Assembly: GCF_026745355.1 (NCBI RefSeq) | Contig: NC_079210.1 | Coordinates: forward strand, 10,009,137 to 10,073,136 | Length of the DNA stretch: 64,000 nucleotides | Origin: Beta vulgaris subsp. vulgaris | Taxonomy: Eukaryota; Streptophyta; Magnoliopsida; Caryophyllales; Amaranthaceae | Direction of reading: 5' to 3' | Shown here: one piece after another, positions 23,066-35,243 of the stretch | Position numbering within the stretch: position 1 is the stretch's first letter | Layout: each line of letters starts with the position of its first letter | The notes under the pieces: generated by a model | The model's input: the letters and a program-made list of their open reading frames with translations, nothing else | The model's database searches: none | What the model was told of the DNA's origin: nothing | Program-made: the position numbers and the translations under genes

Positions 23066-24392
23066 TAATCCATTTTCATCATGTGCCCATTATGGGAAGT
23101 TCTTTATTATAACTTAATAGTGAGTTTTTGAAATCAATAGTTATGAAACCTCATTATCACCATTTATTACTTAACTATAATTCTTGATTTTACTAACTTG
23201 GTCACTAACTTAAGTAAAACTATTTAATTAGTAATAACCACTACTTATAAGATTCATAAAAACTCATGTTTAATGACTTGAAGGTATGATTCTTAAACTA
23301 TAGAACTTTCATATTTTAATTAGACTTTCAATAGTAAAGTGATATTTAACTCATTGTTAAACTCTAACTTGTATTAGTGATATTTCCTACTAGTTAGTGT
23401 CCATGTATAAGTGACTTACTTAATTTACAACTTAAGAAGTGATAGTCATTTCATTAAGCTAAAAGTGGGACCATAATTATAGATTAAGCTTACTAACATT
23501 TACTTATAATCCAAGTGTACTTAATTAGTATTACTTCATAATACATAAACTTAAGTTATGACTATGAAACTATAATTTAATTAACCAAAAACACCATTTA
23601 TGTATTAAAGGTGCAATATTAGTGATTATGTCATAATCTATTTAAAGCTATAATTAGGTTGTATGATTATTTCATGAAGTAGAGTGAACTTTATAACAAT
23701 TGGCAGCAATAACAGAATACTTACAGAGAGTCTAACTCTTTGCTCCTAACTCCAAATTAAGTGATTTTTGTGTCTAAATTAAATGGCTTTTCGAGATATA
23801 CAACTTTCGTGAAGGAAGTATATGCAAATTCTGACGCTAAGAAGATATTGAGGAAAAACAGTAAGACAAACTATAATCAAAGGAGAAAGAGAGTGGGTAT
23901 TTAGGGCTATTCATAGGTACTCAACAAGAATAAGACACATCAATGGAAATTCATATTTTTATTTGGTGGTGTAAATAGAGGTTTTGGTATAGTTTGTAAT
24001 TTTCAAGTGGGTGAGAAATGAGGAAATTAACCCACTATTTATAGTGATTTTAGGAAGAAAAACTCCATTAAACTAATGAAGACTTAATGGTGAAGAATAC
24101 TTGGGGAGCAATGTCTTCTAGAAGCCTTGGAGAGCAAGAAGATGGAGCTTGAGAAAGAAGATGAAATGTGTGGTAATGGTGATTTTCCAAAGTCAAGAAG
24201 ATATGAAAACTATATACTACATTATAAGTAAATCATTACCATCATAACATAACTTTTAAAATAATTAAACTAAATGTGGTATATTTTAGAAAATAATCTT
24301 ACCATGATCATTTCAGAAAACATTTAGGACAAAATAAAGCTAATAAACATAATTAGTAAATAATAAAATTAGTTAAAAATTTGGGGTATTAC
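23066..24392 (-). repeat. Chromovirus LTR fragment, minus orientation
   Basis: On the minus strand it starts TGTAATACCCC at 24392 and has a TATAAATA box (24043-24036) followed by the kind of leader seen in Tekay-type LTRs. The other end, abutting the truncated RNase H, lacks an LTR terminus, so the fragment is truncated. The boundary at 23065 is an illegitimate junction. Confidence 0.6.
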
Positions 24393-24560
24393 AGTAGCAC
24401 CAGTTGCAGTGGTGGTGTTGGTGGTACTAATAGTTGTGGTGGTAGTAGTAGTGGTGGTGGTGGTAGTAGTAATAGCGGTGGTGATAGTGGTGGTGGTGGT
24501 AGTAGTATTAGTGATGGTGGTAGTGATGGTGGTAGTAGTATTAGTAGTAGGTGGTGGTGG
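24393..24560. repeat. Compound GGT/AGT trinucleotide microsatellite
   Basis: Degenerate triplet run (GGT, AGT, AAT interspersed) starting right at the LTR terminus and ending at the left end of the next inverted-repeat element. The Val-rich and Gly/Ser-rich open frames here are artefacts of the repeat. Confidence 0.85.
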
Positions 24561-27500
24561 TACCCTGAGGTTTGGCATAGTTTCCAAATTACCCTCCACA
24601 TTAGGGAAATTCCTCAGATACCCCCGAGGTTTGTGTTTAGGCTCAAGATACCCTTACTATGAACGAAACCCTAATGCCGTTAGGTTTTCCTTCTCTCTCT
24701 CCCCAATTTTCTCTCTCCTCCCACTTACCCACCTACTGCCAAACCCCCCCCCCTTCCCCACTCCGGCGCCGGTGACCCTACCCCCTCCCTTCTCCATTCC
24801 TGATTCCCTCACCGTCGGTGTTGGCGCCAACCAGAACAACAAAATATCATCCTAGGGATGTTCCGAGGGCGGGTTTAAGGGTTTGGGGGCGGCGTATATG
24901 GGTGGGGAAGGGGAGGGTTGACTCACAATGGGAGACACGGAAGGGGGGCCATTTCCGATAGGAGGAAAGGGGGATAGGGTGGTGTCGGGGTAGGGTGGAG
25001 GAATCGAGAATGGGAAAGGGAGGGCTAGGGTGGGGTGTCGAGGGTAGGGAAAAGGAGAGGGGTGGGGTCGTCGAGGTGGTGTTGTTCTGGCAGCAAAGGG
25101 AAGGGTGTAATAGCCCAAATGTTAAGATGGTTTAATTAAAACGTAATTGTACTTTAATAACTTAATTGAGCTGTTAACATTACCCTAAGAATGTGATTTT
25201 AGATGTTAAGAGTAAAATTACATATTTACCCATGCGTTATTTTTTTTTAGGAAAAAAAAAAAGAAAATTATGGAATTCTCTAGATTATTCAAGATTTTCA
25301 TTTTGGTTTTATATATCTAGAAGTGCCTTCATTCATCTCTTTATATATGTCATCAACTTATTTTCTAAGAGAAAAAAAAAAACCCCAAAACATCTTTCTT
25401 CTTCCTCTCAAGCGTCTGCTCAGTCATCTTTGGCTTTGTTCCTCGTCAATTCTTTGATCGGTGCTTCCATTTTCCCGGCATTGCACGTTCCTCCGCCGCC
25501 GCTGCTCACACCTGCTCTTTTCTCTCTCCTCAGTTTCCGGGTTTTGATACTGCACTGCTGTTTTTCTCCCTTCTCTACTTCGTGGATGCTGCTGCCACGA
25601 GTTCGGTTGGTGTTACTGCTTCTTCGATGGAGCTTATGTTCCCCATGCATTTCAATCGCCAGTAATATGTCAATTCTGCCTTGTTGTTGATGTTGGGGTT
25701 CTCTTCTTCACGGTTGTTTCATATTTCAAAGGGAGTTGGTTCTAATTTTGAAGGTATAAATTTTGGGTGTTTTGACTCTTATTTCATCAATAGTAATATG
25801 TTTTACATGTTAACAATAGTTCTGATTTTCATTAGTCTAATTGAATTTGTTATTGATTTGAAAAATCAGATTATGGGAATTTAAATTGGTATTATTTGGG
25901 CTGCTTATATTAAAGATTGGAACTTTTGCTCAATTATTAGGTTGAAACGTATTTTTCGAAATCTATAATCTGAATTTCACTTCTATTTTAAGTTAAAGTA
26001 TAAAATCAGTTGTTGATTTTGTTTTAAGTAACTAAGTAGATTCAGAAATTGGTATTGTTTTGTAAACCCTTATGTTAAACTAAAGTGTGGGATGGAGAAT
26101 TGAACTTGCAAATCATATTAGTTGTTAAGAGGAGTGAGGTTAATTATAGTTAGCAAGTGAGGATGATGATGTGAGTTAGATTAGAATAAGGGTTTGTATA
26201 TAAGTGTCATAGTTAGTTCATAAATGAGTTTAGGAATATATAAGCAAGTTAAGATTGTCAATCTGAATTGTTTTACAGATGGATGTTAATTTTTATTGTT
26301 CTTATGAGGTGAATGATTGTGTAACTTGAGTATATTTTGAATAAGGAGGATATTGGACTCTCGAAGATTATTTCGGAGTTGAGTGCTATTTGAAGATGCG
26401 TAGAGGTACACACATGTCCTTCCACCTTCGAAATTTGAATTGGTTTTTTTGTATAATTACATGGATTTTTTTGCGTTGAGCTCGATATATTTATGTATGT
26501 ATATATTTTGCAACCGTGAACACCTAAAAGTATTTATGATTATGAGTTGCAAAAGAGTTATGAAATGAAATCATGCTTTGAAAGTTTGAAATTTCTTTGA
26601 GTTGAAATGCCGAGAGGCACCAAAACTTTTAAGAATATAATCTGGTGACATGGTTATGTGAATTCGTTTTCATCAACCAAGTTCATGAGACTTTATATGT
26701 TTTGTAAATGTTCTATTAACGATAGTTATGAATACTTAAGCTAGAATCTTCGATATGTATATGTAGTTTAACAAAGAGATTTCCAATTTATGAACCTAGG
26801 GAATACGAATTTGATATCTTTTATGAACTTGATTTTGATCTAAACTACACTTGTATTGGAAGGATTTGGAGTAAACAAAGGGATTTTGGTCAATGTTTAA
26901 CCTATGATTCTAATGTATAACAAGAGAAAATGATTTGCGATATCAGTTTTATATAGAAATTATGAAGTATATGAATAAGAGTGTATTTATGGTATGATAT
27001 TTTAGATTATATATAGTCAATTAAAGTAAACTATGAATCTGAGCTATGAGAAAATATGGATTTGTGAAATTATAAAATATGATGGGGAAGAAACTGCAGC
27101 AGCAGTGATGAAACACATTGTGGTACGTGCATATTATGAAATGATGGGACATATGTCCTGGAAACAAGTCTTGCAAGCAGTACAAAGTTGATAGGGGAGA
27201 CGTCCCCATGAGTTTAGAGATGGTGTAGCCTCTCTATTCATATAATTTTCCCGATTATCTTATAAACCGTTTAAAGGGGAAACTATAAAGTATTCTTGAT
27301 GAAACTCCTAATAGTTATTTTCGAAAAATGTTTTGGTTGCTGCAACGACTTAGGGGTTACGTAGAAATTATGAGATATTGTACAAAGGATTTTATACTGA
27401 GAGATACGCTCTCAATAATGTGTTTTGAAATATTGGTTACGTGTAGTTGGATTTAGTAAAATGTCTTCGAAAGGATTTATCTATAAGATAGGTAACGAAG

Positions 27501-28385
27501 AACTATTCTATGGAATTGAAATATAAAGTTGTCTGTTTCATTTGGAAGATTTATGATTTTTGTTAAAGTAGTATAGATTTCATCTCATCTTATTTCTAAT
27601 CTATATGTTTTGTTATAATGATATTCAGCTATTTGAATACATGGAGTAATCTTATGAAAATTGATTAATGATACAAGTATATTTTAAGCCACTAAAATGG
27701 ATTTCTGGTTGGACAGTGTGTACTCAGTTTTTCTGATTTTGTTCTTGGAACTTGTCCTGGTGGGGGCAGAGTTCATTGTTAGTGATCTTGCAGGTTCGTG
27801 TGTAGGAAGCTTGGAATAGAGTAAAAGGAAGAATTTGGGTATCAAGGTTGTAATTAGATCTAATGGTTCAGAGGTTGTATTTAGGAGTATATATCCTTAT
27901 TTGAGAATAAAATATTATATCGTTTTGAAAATCGAGTAAGGTATTATAAATCTGTTATTTGGTATTGAAGGTGATTTGTTGTGGGCCCGTAACCCACAGG
28001 TCCAAGATCGTGTAAAAAGGTTATGTTTCCGCTGTGAGTAAATATTAAATTCGAGGTTTATTAAGCGTTGATTGTGATTAGTTAATCTTAAGTGTGATTA
28101 GCTAGCAGCTCGGAAGTGCGGGTTGTTACAAAGGGGGTAGGGTCATCGGCGCCGAAGTTGGTGGTGGTCGCCGGCTGGGGGAGGGAGGTTGGCAGTGGGT
28201 GGGGGAATGGGAGGAGAAAGAAATTTGTGGAGAGAGAGGGAAAACCTGACGGCGTTAGGATTCCATCCATATTAAGGGTATCTTGAGCCCAAACACAAAC
28301 CTCAGGTGTATCTGAGGAATTTCCCAAATGTGGGGGGTAATTTGGGAATTACGTCAAACCTCAGGGATACCTGATGAATTTTCCC
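24561..28385. mobile_element. Inverted-repeat element, TACCC family, split by a solo LTR
   Basis: The left arm starts TACCCTGAGGTTTGG and the right arm ends CCTGATGAATTTTCCC. About 130 bp of the two ends are complementary (left CTCAAGATACCC, right GGGTATCTTGAG). In the left end TACCC recurs at 24561, 24590, 24619 and 24649. The right end extends ~20 bp further to the terminus GGGAAAATTCATCAGG; the matching left tip is missing, replaced by the microsatellite. The interior is C-rich then G-rich. A 3025-bp solo LTR with AAGGG duplications sits inside. Confidence 0.75.
25101..28135 (+). mobile_element. Solo chromovirus LTR, 3.0 kb
   Basis: The LTR is 25106-28130, starts TGTAATAGCCC and ends GCGGGTTGTTACA, with AAGGG on both sides (25101-25105, 28131-28135). 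Length and ends fit a Tekay-type chromovirus LTR. It contains a leader-like CT/GC-rich segment at 25380-25680 followed by AT-rich sequence. Open frames inside are not credible genes. Confidence 0.85.
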
Positions 28386-28425
28386 AAATAAAAAATGGAG
28401 GAAATATTTGATTTATCGTATTCAT

Positions 28426-28671
28426 TACTCAGTTGGTCTTGTACGAGACCGCCTAATTTTAACATAAAATTAGGCACGGCTCAAGTCCAATATTAAGAAG
28501 AGAACACGCCACCTTTTTTTAATATAGTGACTAGTTAATCTATCTAGGGACCGGGTTAATCTATTTCTTTACCAGCTTAATCTATTCAGTATTGACATTC
28601 TTTAATCCATTTAGTGACTTGTTTAATCCATTTAGTGATTAGTTTAATCCGTTCGATAAGACTACTGAGTT
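28426..28671. mobile_element. Short Mutator-like MITE
   Basis: The element is 28435-28662 (228 bp), flanked by TACTCAGTT and TACTGAGTT (8 of 9 bases agree). The left end GGTCTTGTACGAGACCG and the right end (complement GTCTTATCGAACGG) are imperfect inverted repeats. The internal phrase AGTCCAATATTAA is shared with the small insertion at 37363. Confidence 0.55.
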
Positions 28672-29586
28672 ATTTTTTTTTTTGAAATTATAAATTACAG
28701 TTCGATAATCAAGAAAAAAAAAGGAGAAGAAAGTGGATGATTAGAATAGTGTTGGGTTAGAGTGAAATGGATGGACTTGTTAGAAAATTTTAATCTTGAA
28801 TTTGTTTAATTTTATGTTAAATTTAATTCACCTATTCTAATAATTTGTGTTTAATCCTTACACATAATGACATATCAATATAAGTATACCACATATAAAT
28901 ATTCCTGAATCGTACTGACTTCAACTTCTAGTAGTTATAAAATTTGGTAGTGTGCGGCTCCCAAATGGCAAAAGCCCAAAGTAGATGAAGTCCACTTTTT
29001 TTTTTCTCCTATGCGACCACTTTTTCATAATCAGTAAAGTAATTAGCCCGTTCGTTCGTCTATCATTTGTATTCTCTTTTGCTTTTTCCCCAAAATTTAA
29101 TAACCTGGGTCCTGGGCTTCTAGCCTACTCGCCGTTGCCCACTTGTTGACAGTTGACCTAGCTTGCAAATTGCAAATTTGCAATGACAAGCTTTTGTTAA
29201 GCAGGTTAGACAACAACATTACGCAACCGAAAATATTCCACAAATGATTCTGATATACTTATCTTTTCAAATATATTCTTAATAACTCTATTAAATAAAG
29301 AATAAAAGACAAAAGCGGTGTCCCTCTTTAAAAATTAATAAATTACTCTTAATGATTTAATGAAATGAAAAGATTATAAAAAAATGATTTTAAAACTCTT
29401 TCTCGTGTTGACTTGCCATTCTAAAAAGGTTAAAAATGGTATATGCATCAAATATTTCGATCGAAAAATTAAATCACTCACAACCAACCCATTATGTCTA
29501 TTGTTCAAAATTCATTTACAAAAAATTATTATTGTAAATCACTCACAACCTTTTGTTAGTTTACATTAGCAAATTAATATATCTAA
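28672..29586. other. AT-rich intergenic sequence
   Basis: No gene, LTR end or clear repeat pair recognised. Confidence 0.5.
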
Positions 29587-30228
29587 ATTCATCTCACTAT
29601 TAAAACATAGCATATATCTATCCCAAAAAAAAACCCTAGCCTCCTCTCTCTTTTTCTCTCTCTCAAACCCTAGCCTCTCCTACCCTTTCTTCATCAATTA
29701 GGGGTTGCCATGGATGTTTTCATCCATGGTAAGCCCCTTTTCCCCTTTTATTTCCAGTTTTTAATTTATTTTCTTATTTTGTTCAATAAATTAGTATTTC
29801 TTTATGAGATTTTCTCAAACCCTGTTATGGGGTTTTTAGTTTCTGTTTTGGAAATCTCATTCTCCCCTATGGGAGTTGTGAGTATGGTTCTTTTGTTTTT
29901 ATGTATGAGAAATTATTCTCATTCGTTGAAGTTCGAGACTCAACATGAAGGTATTGGAATCTCAGATGCGGTCAACCTGATTCAATCAAGAATGTCTTCC
30001 CAAATATATCAGAATGATAGACTTCCTCATCAATAGCTGCTTGATTCAGCAAATACAAAGGGCAGTGTTGTATTGTTCGATCTGGTTCATTGTAGTTTCT
30101 TCGAAGACGAATTTGATTTAGTCTTGTTTAATTGTATCTTGTTTTACTTTAATACCTATTGTAGATGCCGTTTAGCCTTCAATTAATGAAATTTCTCTTT
30201 CAAAAAAAAAAATTCATCTAACTATTAA
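29587..30228 (+). mobile_element. Retroposed insertion with poly-A tail and 17-bp target duplication
   Basis: The insert is 29604-30211, flanked by ATTCATCTCACTATTAA (29587-29603) and ATTCATCTAACTATTAA (30212-30228), a 17-bp duplication with one change. The insert ends in TTCAATTAATGAAATTTCTC and a run of about ten A's, hallmarks of target-primed reverse transcription. The start is CT-rich (CCCTAGCCTCCTCTCTC), like a plant LINE or mRNA leader. A 108-codon frame (MDVFIHGKPLFPFYF...) covers part of it; I see no known domain and no reverse transcriptase, so it is a short non-autonomous LINE derivative or a retrocopy of an unknown transcript. Confidence 0.72.
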
Positions 30229-31135
30229 TCTTTTATATTTTTTTATAGTACGGATGAAGTACATATAATAGAATAATAAGTTTTGAAATAGACGCACACA
30301 TTGCATGCATATAAGGCTAGTTCTTTTTGAGATGAAGTGTCAAACAAAAAAATGAAGTGCTTGCTTTGTTTATCATAAGAAATTAAAAACTTCAGAATTT
30401 TCAATACAATGAATTAATTTTTTTGTTAAATATGGGAGTTGGATAATGTTGTTTGTTTATTCACAAAGGAAGCAGATCTTTCCATGTGTTTACACTTGCC
30501 TAGGGAGGAGTAGGAGGGGCAAAGGCAAAAATTTAAGTTTAGGGGGGGGGGGTGATTCTTTAATTTAAAATACGCTATTCATATTTTATTAATTTACCTT
30601 TTTAATTTTTTTCACGGTTTTAAAGACATACATTTGACCATTTCTATCTTTAATCACATTTTTACAAAAAAAAAATATACACACACACTACTCTACCTTC
30701 TTTTACATTCCCTCATTTTCTTTTTAATCTATACATTTCCCTTTTGTTCTGTTTCTTTTTATTACTATTGTTTTTTCTATTTCTGGTAACATATCCCATG
30801 CATTTACTTCTTTTTGCACCCATGTCATCCACTTTTTAATATTTAAACTCACTTTTTAATTTCTCTTTCCAACTTTTCAGATTTTCTCTCGTACTTTTGT
30901 ACTTCATTCTTGGTTCTCCCCCCAAAGTAAAGTGTGTAAACTACAAAGAAACGAATGAAGTAGTTAAGAGATGTCGGTTCTTTAAATTTCTGGGGGTTAG
31001 GTTCCACAATTTGAACCACTAGATTTTTTATTTGTAGGTTTTGAGTTATTACTTTCTTGGATCCCAATATTTTCAAGAATAAAAGTTTCTTACGGGTAAA
31101 CAATCGGAGAAACGAGAATTAAAAGGTTAAAGGAT
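30229..31135. other. AT-rich sequence with a G-run
   Basis: No gene seen. It includes a run of eleven G's near 30541-30551 and ACACAC near 30680. Confidence 0.45.
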
Positions 31136-31822
31136 TCATGAAAAACTGAACTTCTATACATCGCCCCACATTTACTAAAAATTGTCCAAAAAAAAAAAAT
31201 TACATTTATAACCTTACTCCACCACCTTCACCTCCATTGAAATCACCACCTCACTCCACCAACCACTCTCACTCCATCACTTCCTTCGTGGCACAGATCA
31301 CCACCACCTTCGCAAGTCACATGGCACAGAACCACCACCACCTTCGCAGCGTCACGTAGCACACAACCACCACCACTTCGCAGCGTCACGTCGCACCTAA
31401 CCTCCTCCACCTTCGCGTAACCCAGATCTTCGAAATTTTTTTATGGCTAACGTCCGGCCAGGACGTTCAAGCCATGGGGCGAACGTCCGGCCAGGACGTT
31501 CAAGCCATGGGGCGAACGTCCGGCCAGGACGTTCTGGCCATGGCGCGAACGTTCTGGCCGGACGTTCGCCCCATCGATGATGGTGGTGGAGGTCTGGGTG
31601 ACGCGGCTGCGGTGGTGGAGGTTAGGTCGCAGGCAATGGGAAGGTAGGTGGTGGTGGGTGATGTGGAAAAGAGGAGAGGGTGATATGGCAGTAAGTTGGT
31701 TGTGGTAGGGGTGGTGGGTGGTGGATGGTGTGGAAAAGGGAAAAGGATAAAATAATATATAAAAATAAATTTGGACGATTTTACGTAATTTGTGGGCGAT
31801 GTTTAACAAACCTCATGAAAAA
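31136..31822. mobile_element. Inverted-repeat element with 10-bp target duplication and GC palindromic minisatellite
   Basis: The element is 31146-31812 (667 bp). TCATGAAAAA occurs on both sides. Ends share ACATCGCCC...GTCCAAA in inverted orientation. The interior has ACC-rich sequence (31215-31425) and the minisatellite at 31449-31580. No coding region; the frame of 120 codons on the minus strand is repeat-derived. Confidence 0.7.
31449..31580. repeat. 33-bp minisatellite built of palindromes
   Basis: Three copies of a 33-bp unit containing GAACGTCC, GGCCA, GGACGTTC, i.e. a hairpin with an 8-bp stem, plus AAGCCATGGGGC. The third copy diverges to CTGGCCATGGCGC and is followed by an inverted half unit (GTTCTGGCCGGACGTTCGCC). 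Confidence 0.85.
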
Positions 31823-31921
31823 AGAAGCAAGGGAGACAAAGAGGTGAGAAAGTCAAAAGAATAAAAACTATAGAACAAGAAAGGGAGACAACTATAAAAT
31901 AGAAATACGGTTGGGTGAACT

Positions 31922-32752
31922 TTTAAAATTGAGAAGGTATTGAGTCAGACCATCCGACCATAATATTTGGTTGGACGACTTTCAGTTGGTTTCAATTTTT
32001 TTTAGTTGGTTTCAAAAAAAATTCACTTGGTTTCCATTTTTGTTCAGTTGGTTTCAATTTTTGTTCAGTTGGTCTGATACAATGGAATAAAGGAACCAAC
32101 TGAAAAAATAAAGGAACCAACTGAAAGAATAAAATAACTTGCTGAAAGAATAAGGTAACCAACTGAAAGAATAAACCGACCAACTGAAAGAATAGACCAA
32201 CGAATTGAAAGAATAATTCGACTAACTGAAAAGAAAAATTCGACTAAATGAAAGAAAAATAAAACCAACTGAAAATATTTTTCTCTTTCCTTACGTAGTA
32301 CCAGTAACCTTTTAGGCTTTTTCGATCAAACTTCCCCACTCCACCCCATCAAACCAGCACCTCTTTTTTTCTCTCTCTCCCATGGCAAAACCCATTTTAA
32401 GGTGACTTTCTCTCTGCATAATTCCACCATCAACAATCATAAAATCTTAAAGTTTGAAAAGGAGCAATTAGATGGATTGCAAATTTGCAGAACCACCACC
32501 ACAATCTAGATGCTCTACATTTCGGAATTTCATGGGTTGAACTCTCTTCTGTATTTTCTCCACTGTATCTGAATTGTCAATTGTCAACTTCAACTCCTCG
32601 TCCTCGTCTTCTTCGCAACCTGATTTCCTCCGTAATATTCAAGTTGCTTTCAAACGACATCGTTCCATTGTTATTTTTTTTTTCTCTTAAGCTCTGGTCC
32701 GACCGAATGTATTGTGTGAGACGGTCTGACACAATACTTTCACTTTAAAATT
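31922..32752. mobile_element. Palindrome-ended Mutator-like element, second copy
   Basis: The element is 31931-32743 (813 bp), flanked by TTTAAAATT on both sides (9 bp). Left end GAGAAGGTATTGAGTCAGAC, right end (complement) GTGAAAGTATTGTGTCAGAC. Region 31975-32280 is a tract of CAGTTGGTTTCAA then CAACTGAAAGAATAA units. The interior (32290-32690) has a CT-rich leader-like segment and a Ser-rich frame, perhaps captured host sequence that I cannot identify. Confidence 0.82.
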
Positions 32753-33122
32753 ATAGTCTAGATGAAAAGTAATGGTTAACATAATCCGTTTTGGTGGCCT
32801 CATGCTAAAAGAGTTATTTAACTAACATATTTTACCATTAAAGCTATATCCTTTTATGTGATATAGTAGGCACTTTAACAAACTATACATTAAAAACCTA
32901 GGAATGTTTGTGTGATAATATATATGGGCCGCAAGGGTGAGCCACAAAGTCCAAACCCTTGCCAGCCTTCCTTGTTGCTTTGCACTAAGGAGTAGGTAAG
33001 TTACTTCCTCTATTTTGTAAGAAATAGAAATTATTGAAAAGTTTTACGTTCATTACTTCATAGACTTTTTGCAACCAAATAATAAACTCGTTTCATACTT
33101 CCTAAGCAATAGAAAATTCCCA

Positions 33123-34106
33123 TATATTTTTGGAAAAATTGATTTAAACAGTCCCAACTATGGGCGTCCTGACAAAAACAATCCCAACTATCATTTTTTA
33201 TTCTTCAGTCCCAACTTTAACCCTCCCCCCTTTACACTGGTGGTCCAAGTCGACTGATGACTTGCTAAATCGGTAAAAAAACACTATTTTCGTTTTTTCT
33301 CTTTTTTTTGACCTGTTTCTTCCACCTCTTCCTTCAGTCTTTTTCTCTCCTCCCTCCTTCCTCCCCTTCCCCTACCACCCCTCCTCTTCCCTCTCCCTTC
33401 CACCCAAATGACAACCTCTCTCTCAAACCCGAAGCCCGTGAAACCCGAAACACGTGAAGCCCGTGAAACCCGAAACACGTGAAGCTCGTGCTACCGGCGC
33501 GGTTTCTGTTGGTTGTCGGTAATGGGTCGCGCCTCTCTTTCTCTCCTTTAGCCGCTGCTTCGGGGGTAGGGGGAAGTCTTTCGGATGCAGGGGAGATGGG
33601 GGAAGGGGAGGGGTTTCGAAGGTTGAGGGATATATGTTTGGGGTAGGGGAATGTTTTAGGGCAGGGGAGGGGAAAGAGGAGGTGCGGGAAGGGGAGGGTA
33701 GTGGAGGGAAAGGGTTCCGGAGCAGGGGAATGCATGGCAGGGAGATGGCTGACTGGGGTAGGGAAAAGGGGAGGGTAGTGGAGGGGAAGGAGAGGGGTTC
33801 CGGGGCAGGGGTGGTTGGCGAGGAGTGGCAGGGGAGGGGTCGCTAGGGATGCGTGGCTGGGGAGGGGTGGCTGGTGGCAGAGGAGAGGAGGAGGGAGGAG
33901 TGAAGGAAGGAGGGAGAAAGAAGATTGAAAAAGAAAAATAAAAAAAATGGAAATTACCTGCTACAACAGGTTTTTTTACCTGGTGGGACTACTATTGTAA
34001 AACACCCTTCAAAGTTAGGACTGAACAATAAAAAACGATAGTTGGGACTGTTTTTGTCAGAACGCCCATAGTTGGGACCGATTAAATCAATTTTTCCTAT
34101 ATTTTT
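33123..34106. mobile_element. Inverted-repeat element (GGAAAAATTGA termini) with 9-bp duplication
   Basis: The element is 33132-34097 (966 bp), flanked by TATATTTTT on both sides. About 100 bp at each end are complementary, starting GGAAAAATTGATTTAA. TCCCAACT recurs at 33152, 33182 and 33209. The interior includes a tandem pair around 33431-33489 (GTGAAACCCGAAACACGTG) and long C-rich/G-rich purine tracts. No coding region. Confidence 0.85.
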
Positions 34107-34436
34107 TTTTTACCATAAAACAAGCTCTAAACTTCATAAACCATTGCCTAAAAAAAATCATAAACCACTCATATACTTTGTCATTTTGATTCAACAAAAA
34201 TAGTGAAGTTTGTTTAATATACATCTTCCGTCTTTTTTTAGTTGCTACATTTTACCATTTAGACATGTCTCTTTTTAGTTGCTACATTTGTCAAATATTA
34301 TTATTTTTAGTATGTAGTACCTACATATTATGTACCTTTATATCCTTATTTTTGTCATCACACAAAAATACAACTATTTTATGCTTTACTGCTCTACTTT
34401 TCAATGTTCCCCACACTAATACTCTATTTTTAAGGA

Positions 34437-35174
34437 TATTTAACCAATGTTATCAGGATCGAGATTCTTATTTGGATCGATGACATGAGTAGGATCGAAT
34501 CGGCAGAATCGAATCGTAAGATCGTAAGATTCTATGTAATTGATCAAATCAATCTAAAAATTTGATATTTAACGTTTAAATAGATACATTCTATATTTTT
34601 TTCATTAAAAATTATTGAATTTGAGTATCTCAGTGTTTATATCCTAAAATGTAAGTAGTCAAAGTCACAATAATTCAAGAAAAATATTGGAAGTAGCCTA
34701 GAATTAAAACATGTTTATGTAAAAAAAAAATGTTTTATTGATTCAAAACTAAATTTTAAAATATATTTCAACATAGCCATAATATTTTTTTTCATGGTCG
34801 ACATCCATGATCTCTTCGCTTTATCTTTCAATAGAGAAGATAGATCTTATTCGACGTCCGAGAGTATCATTACCACCAACTATTTAATTTAATATTGAAT
34901 GTAGAACATATTTAAATTGTATAATAAAAGGTTGAGCTATATGTTAATCGAGTTTAGGTGCTTTTATATTATCCTTGTGTCCTTTTCTAAAGAAGTTGGC
35001 TTTAGCAAATACTTAACATTCTTTTAGTATTACATTGTAGGATTGTATGATCCTGTTCTGATCATGTCTGATCATGTACCGATCTAGTTGATAGTTTGAT
35101 TCTATGCGATATTTGGACTATAGGACCGTATGATCATATGACAGGATTCACGATTTGAACAACAATGTATTAAC
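34437..35174. mobile_element. hAT-like MITE
   Basis: 34445-35167: left end CAATGTTATCAGGATCG and right end (complement) CATTGTTGTTCAAATCG are imperfect inverted repeats. The flanks TATTTAAC and TATTAAC look like an 8-bp duplication with one base lost. ATCG/GATC-rich subterminal sequence (GAATCGTAAGATCGTAAG) supports hAT affinity. Confidence 0.5.
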
Positions 35175-35243
35175 TTTTATTATCTACGCCAAATGTACAT
35201 ATAATTATTGAAATGGTTAGAAAGCATATTTAATAATATGTGG

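Noticed and set aside
24381..24855. Val-rich, Gly/Ser-rich and Pro/Leu-rich open frames
   Set aside because: All are translations of the GGT/AGT microsatellite and adjoining C-rich element sequence.
25193..25690. 165-codon plus-strand frame
   Set aside because: Lies in the leader region of a solo LTR flanked by AAGGG duplications; no homology recognised and composition is Leu/Ser-rich.
29710..30036. 108-codon frame as an independent host gene
   Set aside because: It is inside a retroposed insertion with poly-A and target duplication; hydrophobic Phe/Leu-rich translation with no known domain.
31975..32280. CRISPR-like or satellite array
   Set aside because: Units are short, irregular, degenerate and part of a transposon found at two other places; the genome is a plant's.
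33284..33846. Overlapping 60-130 codon frames on both strands
   Set aside because: Purine/pyrimidine-biased interior of an inverted-repeat element; no domain and no splice structure.
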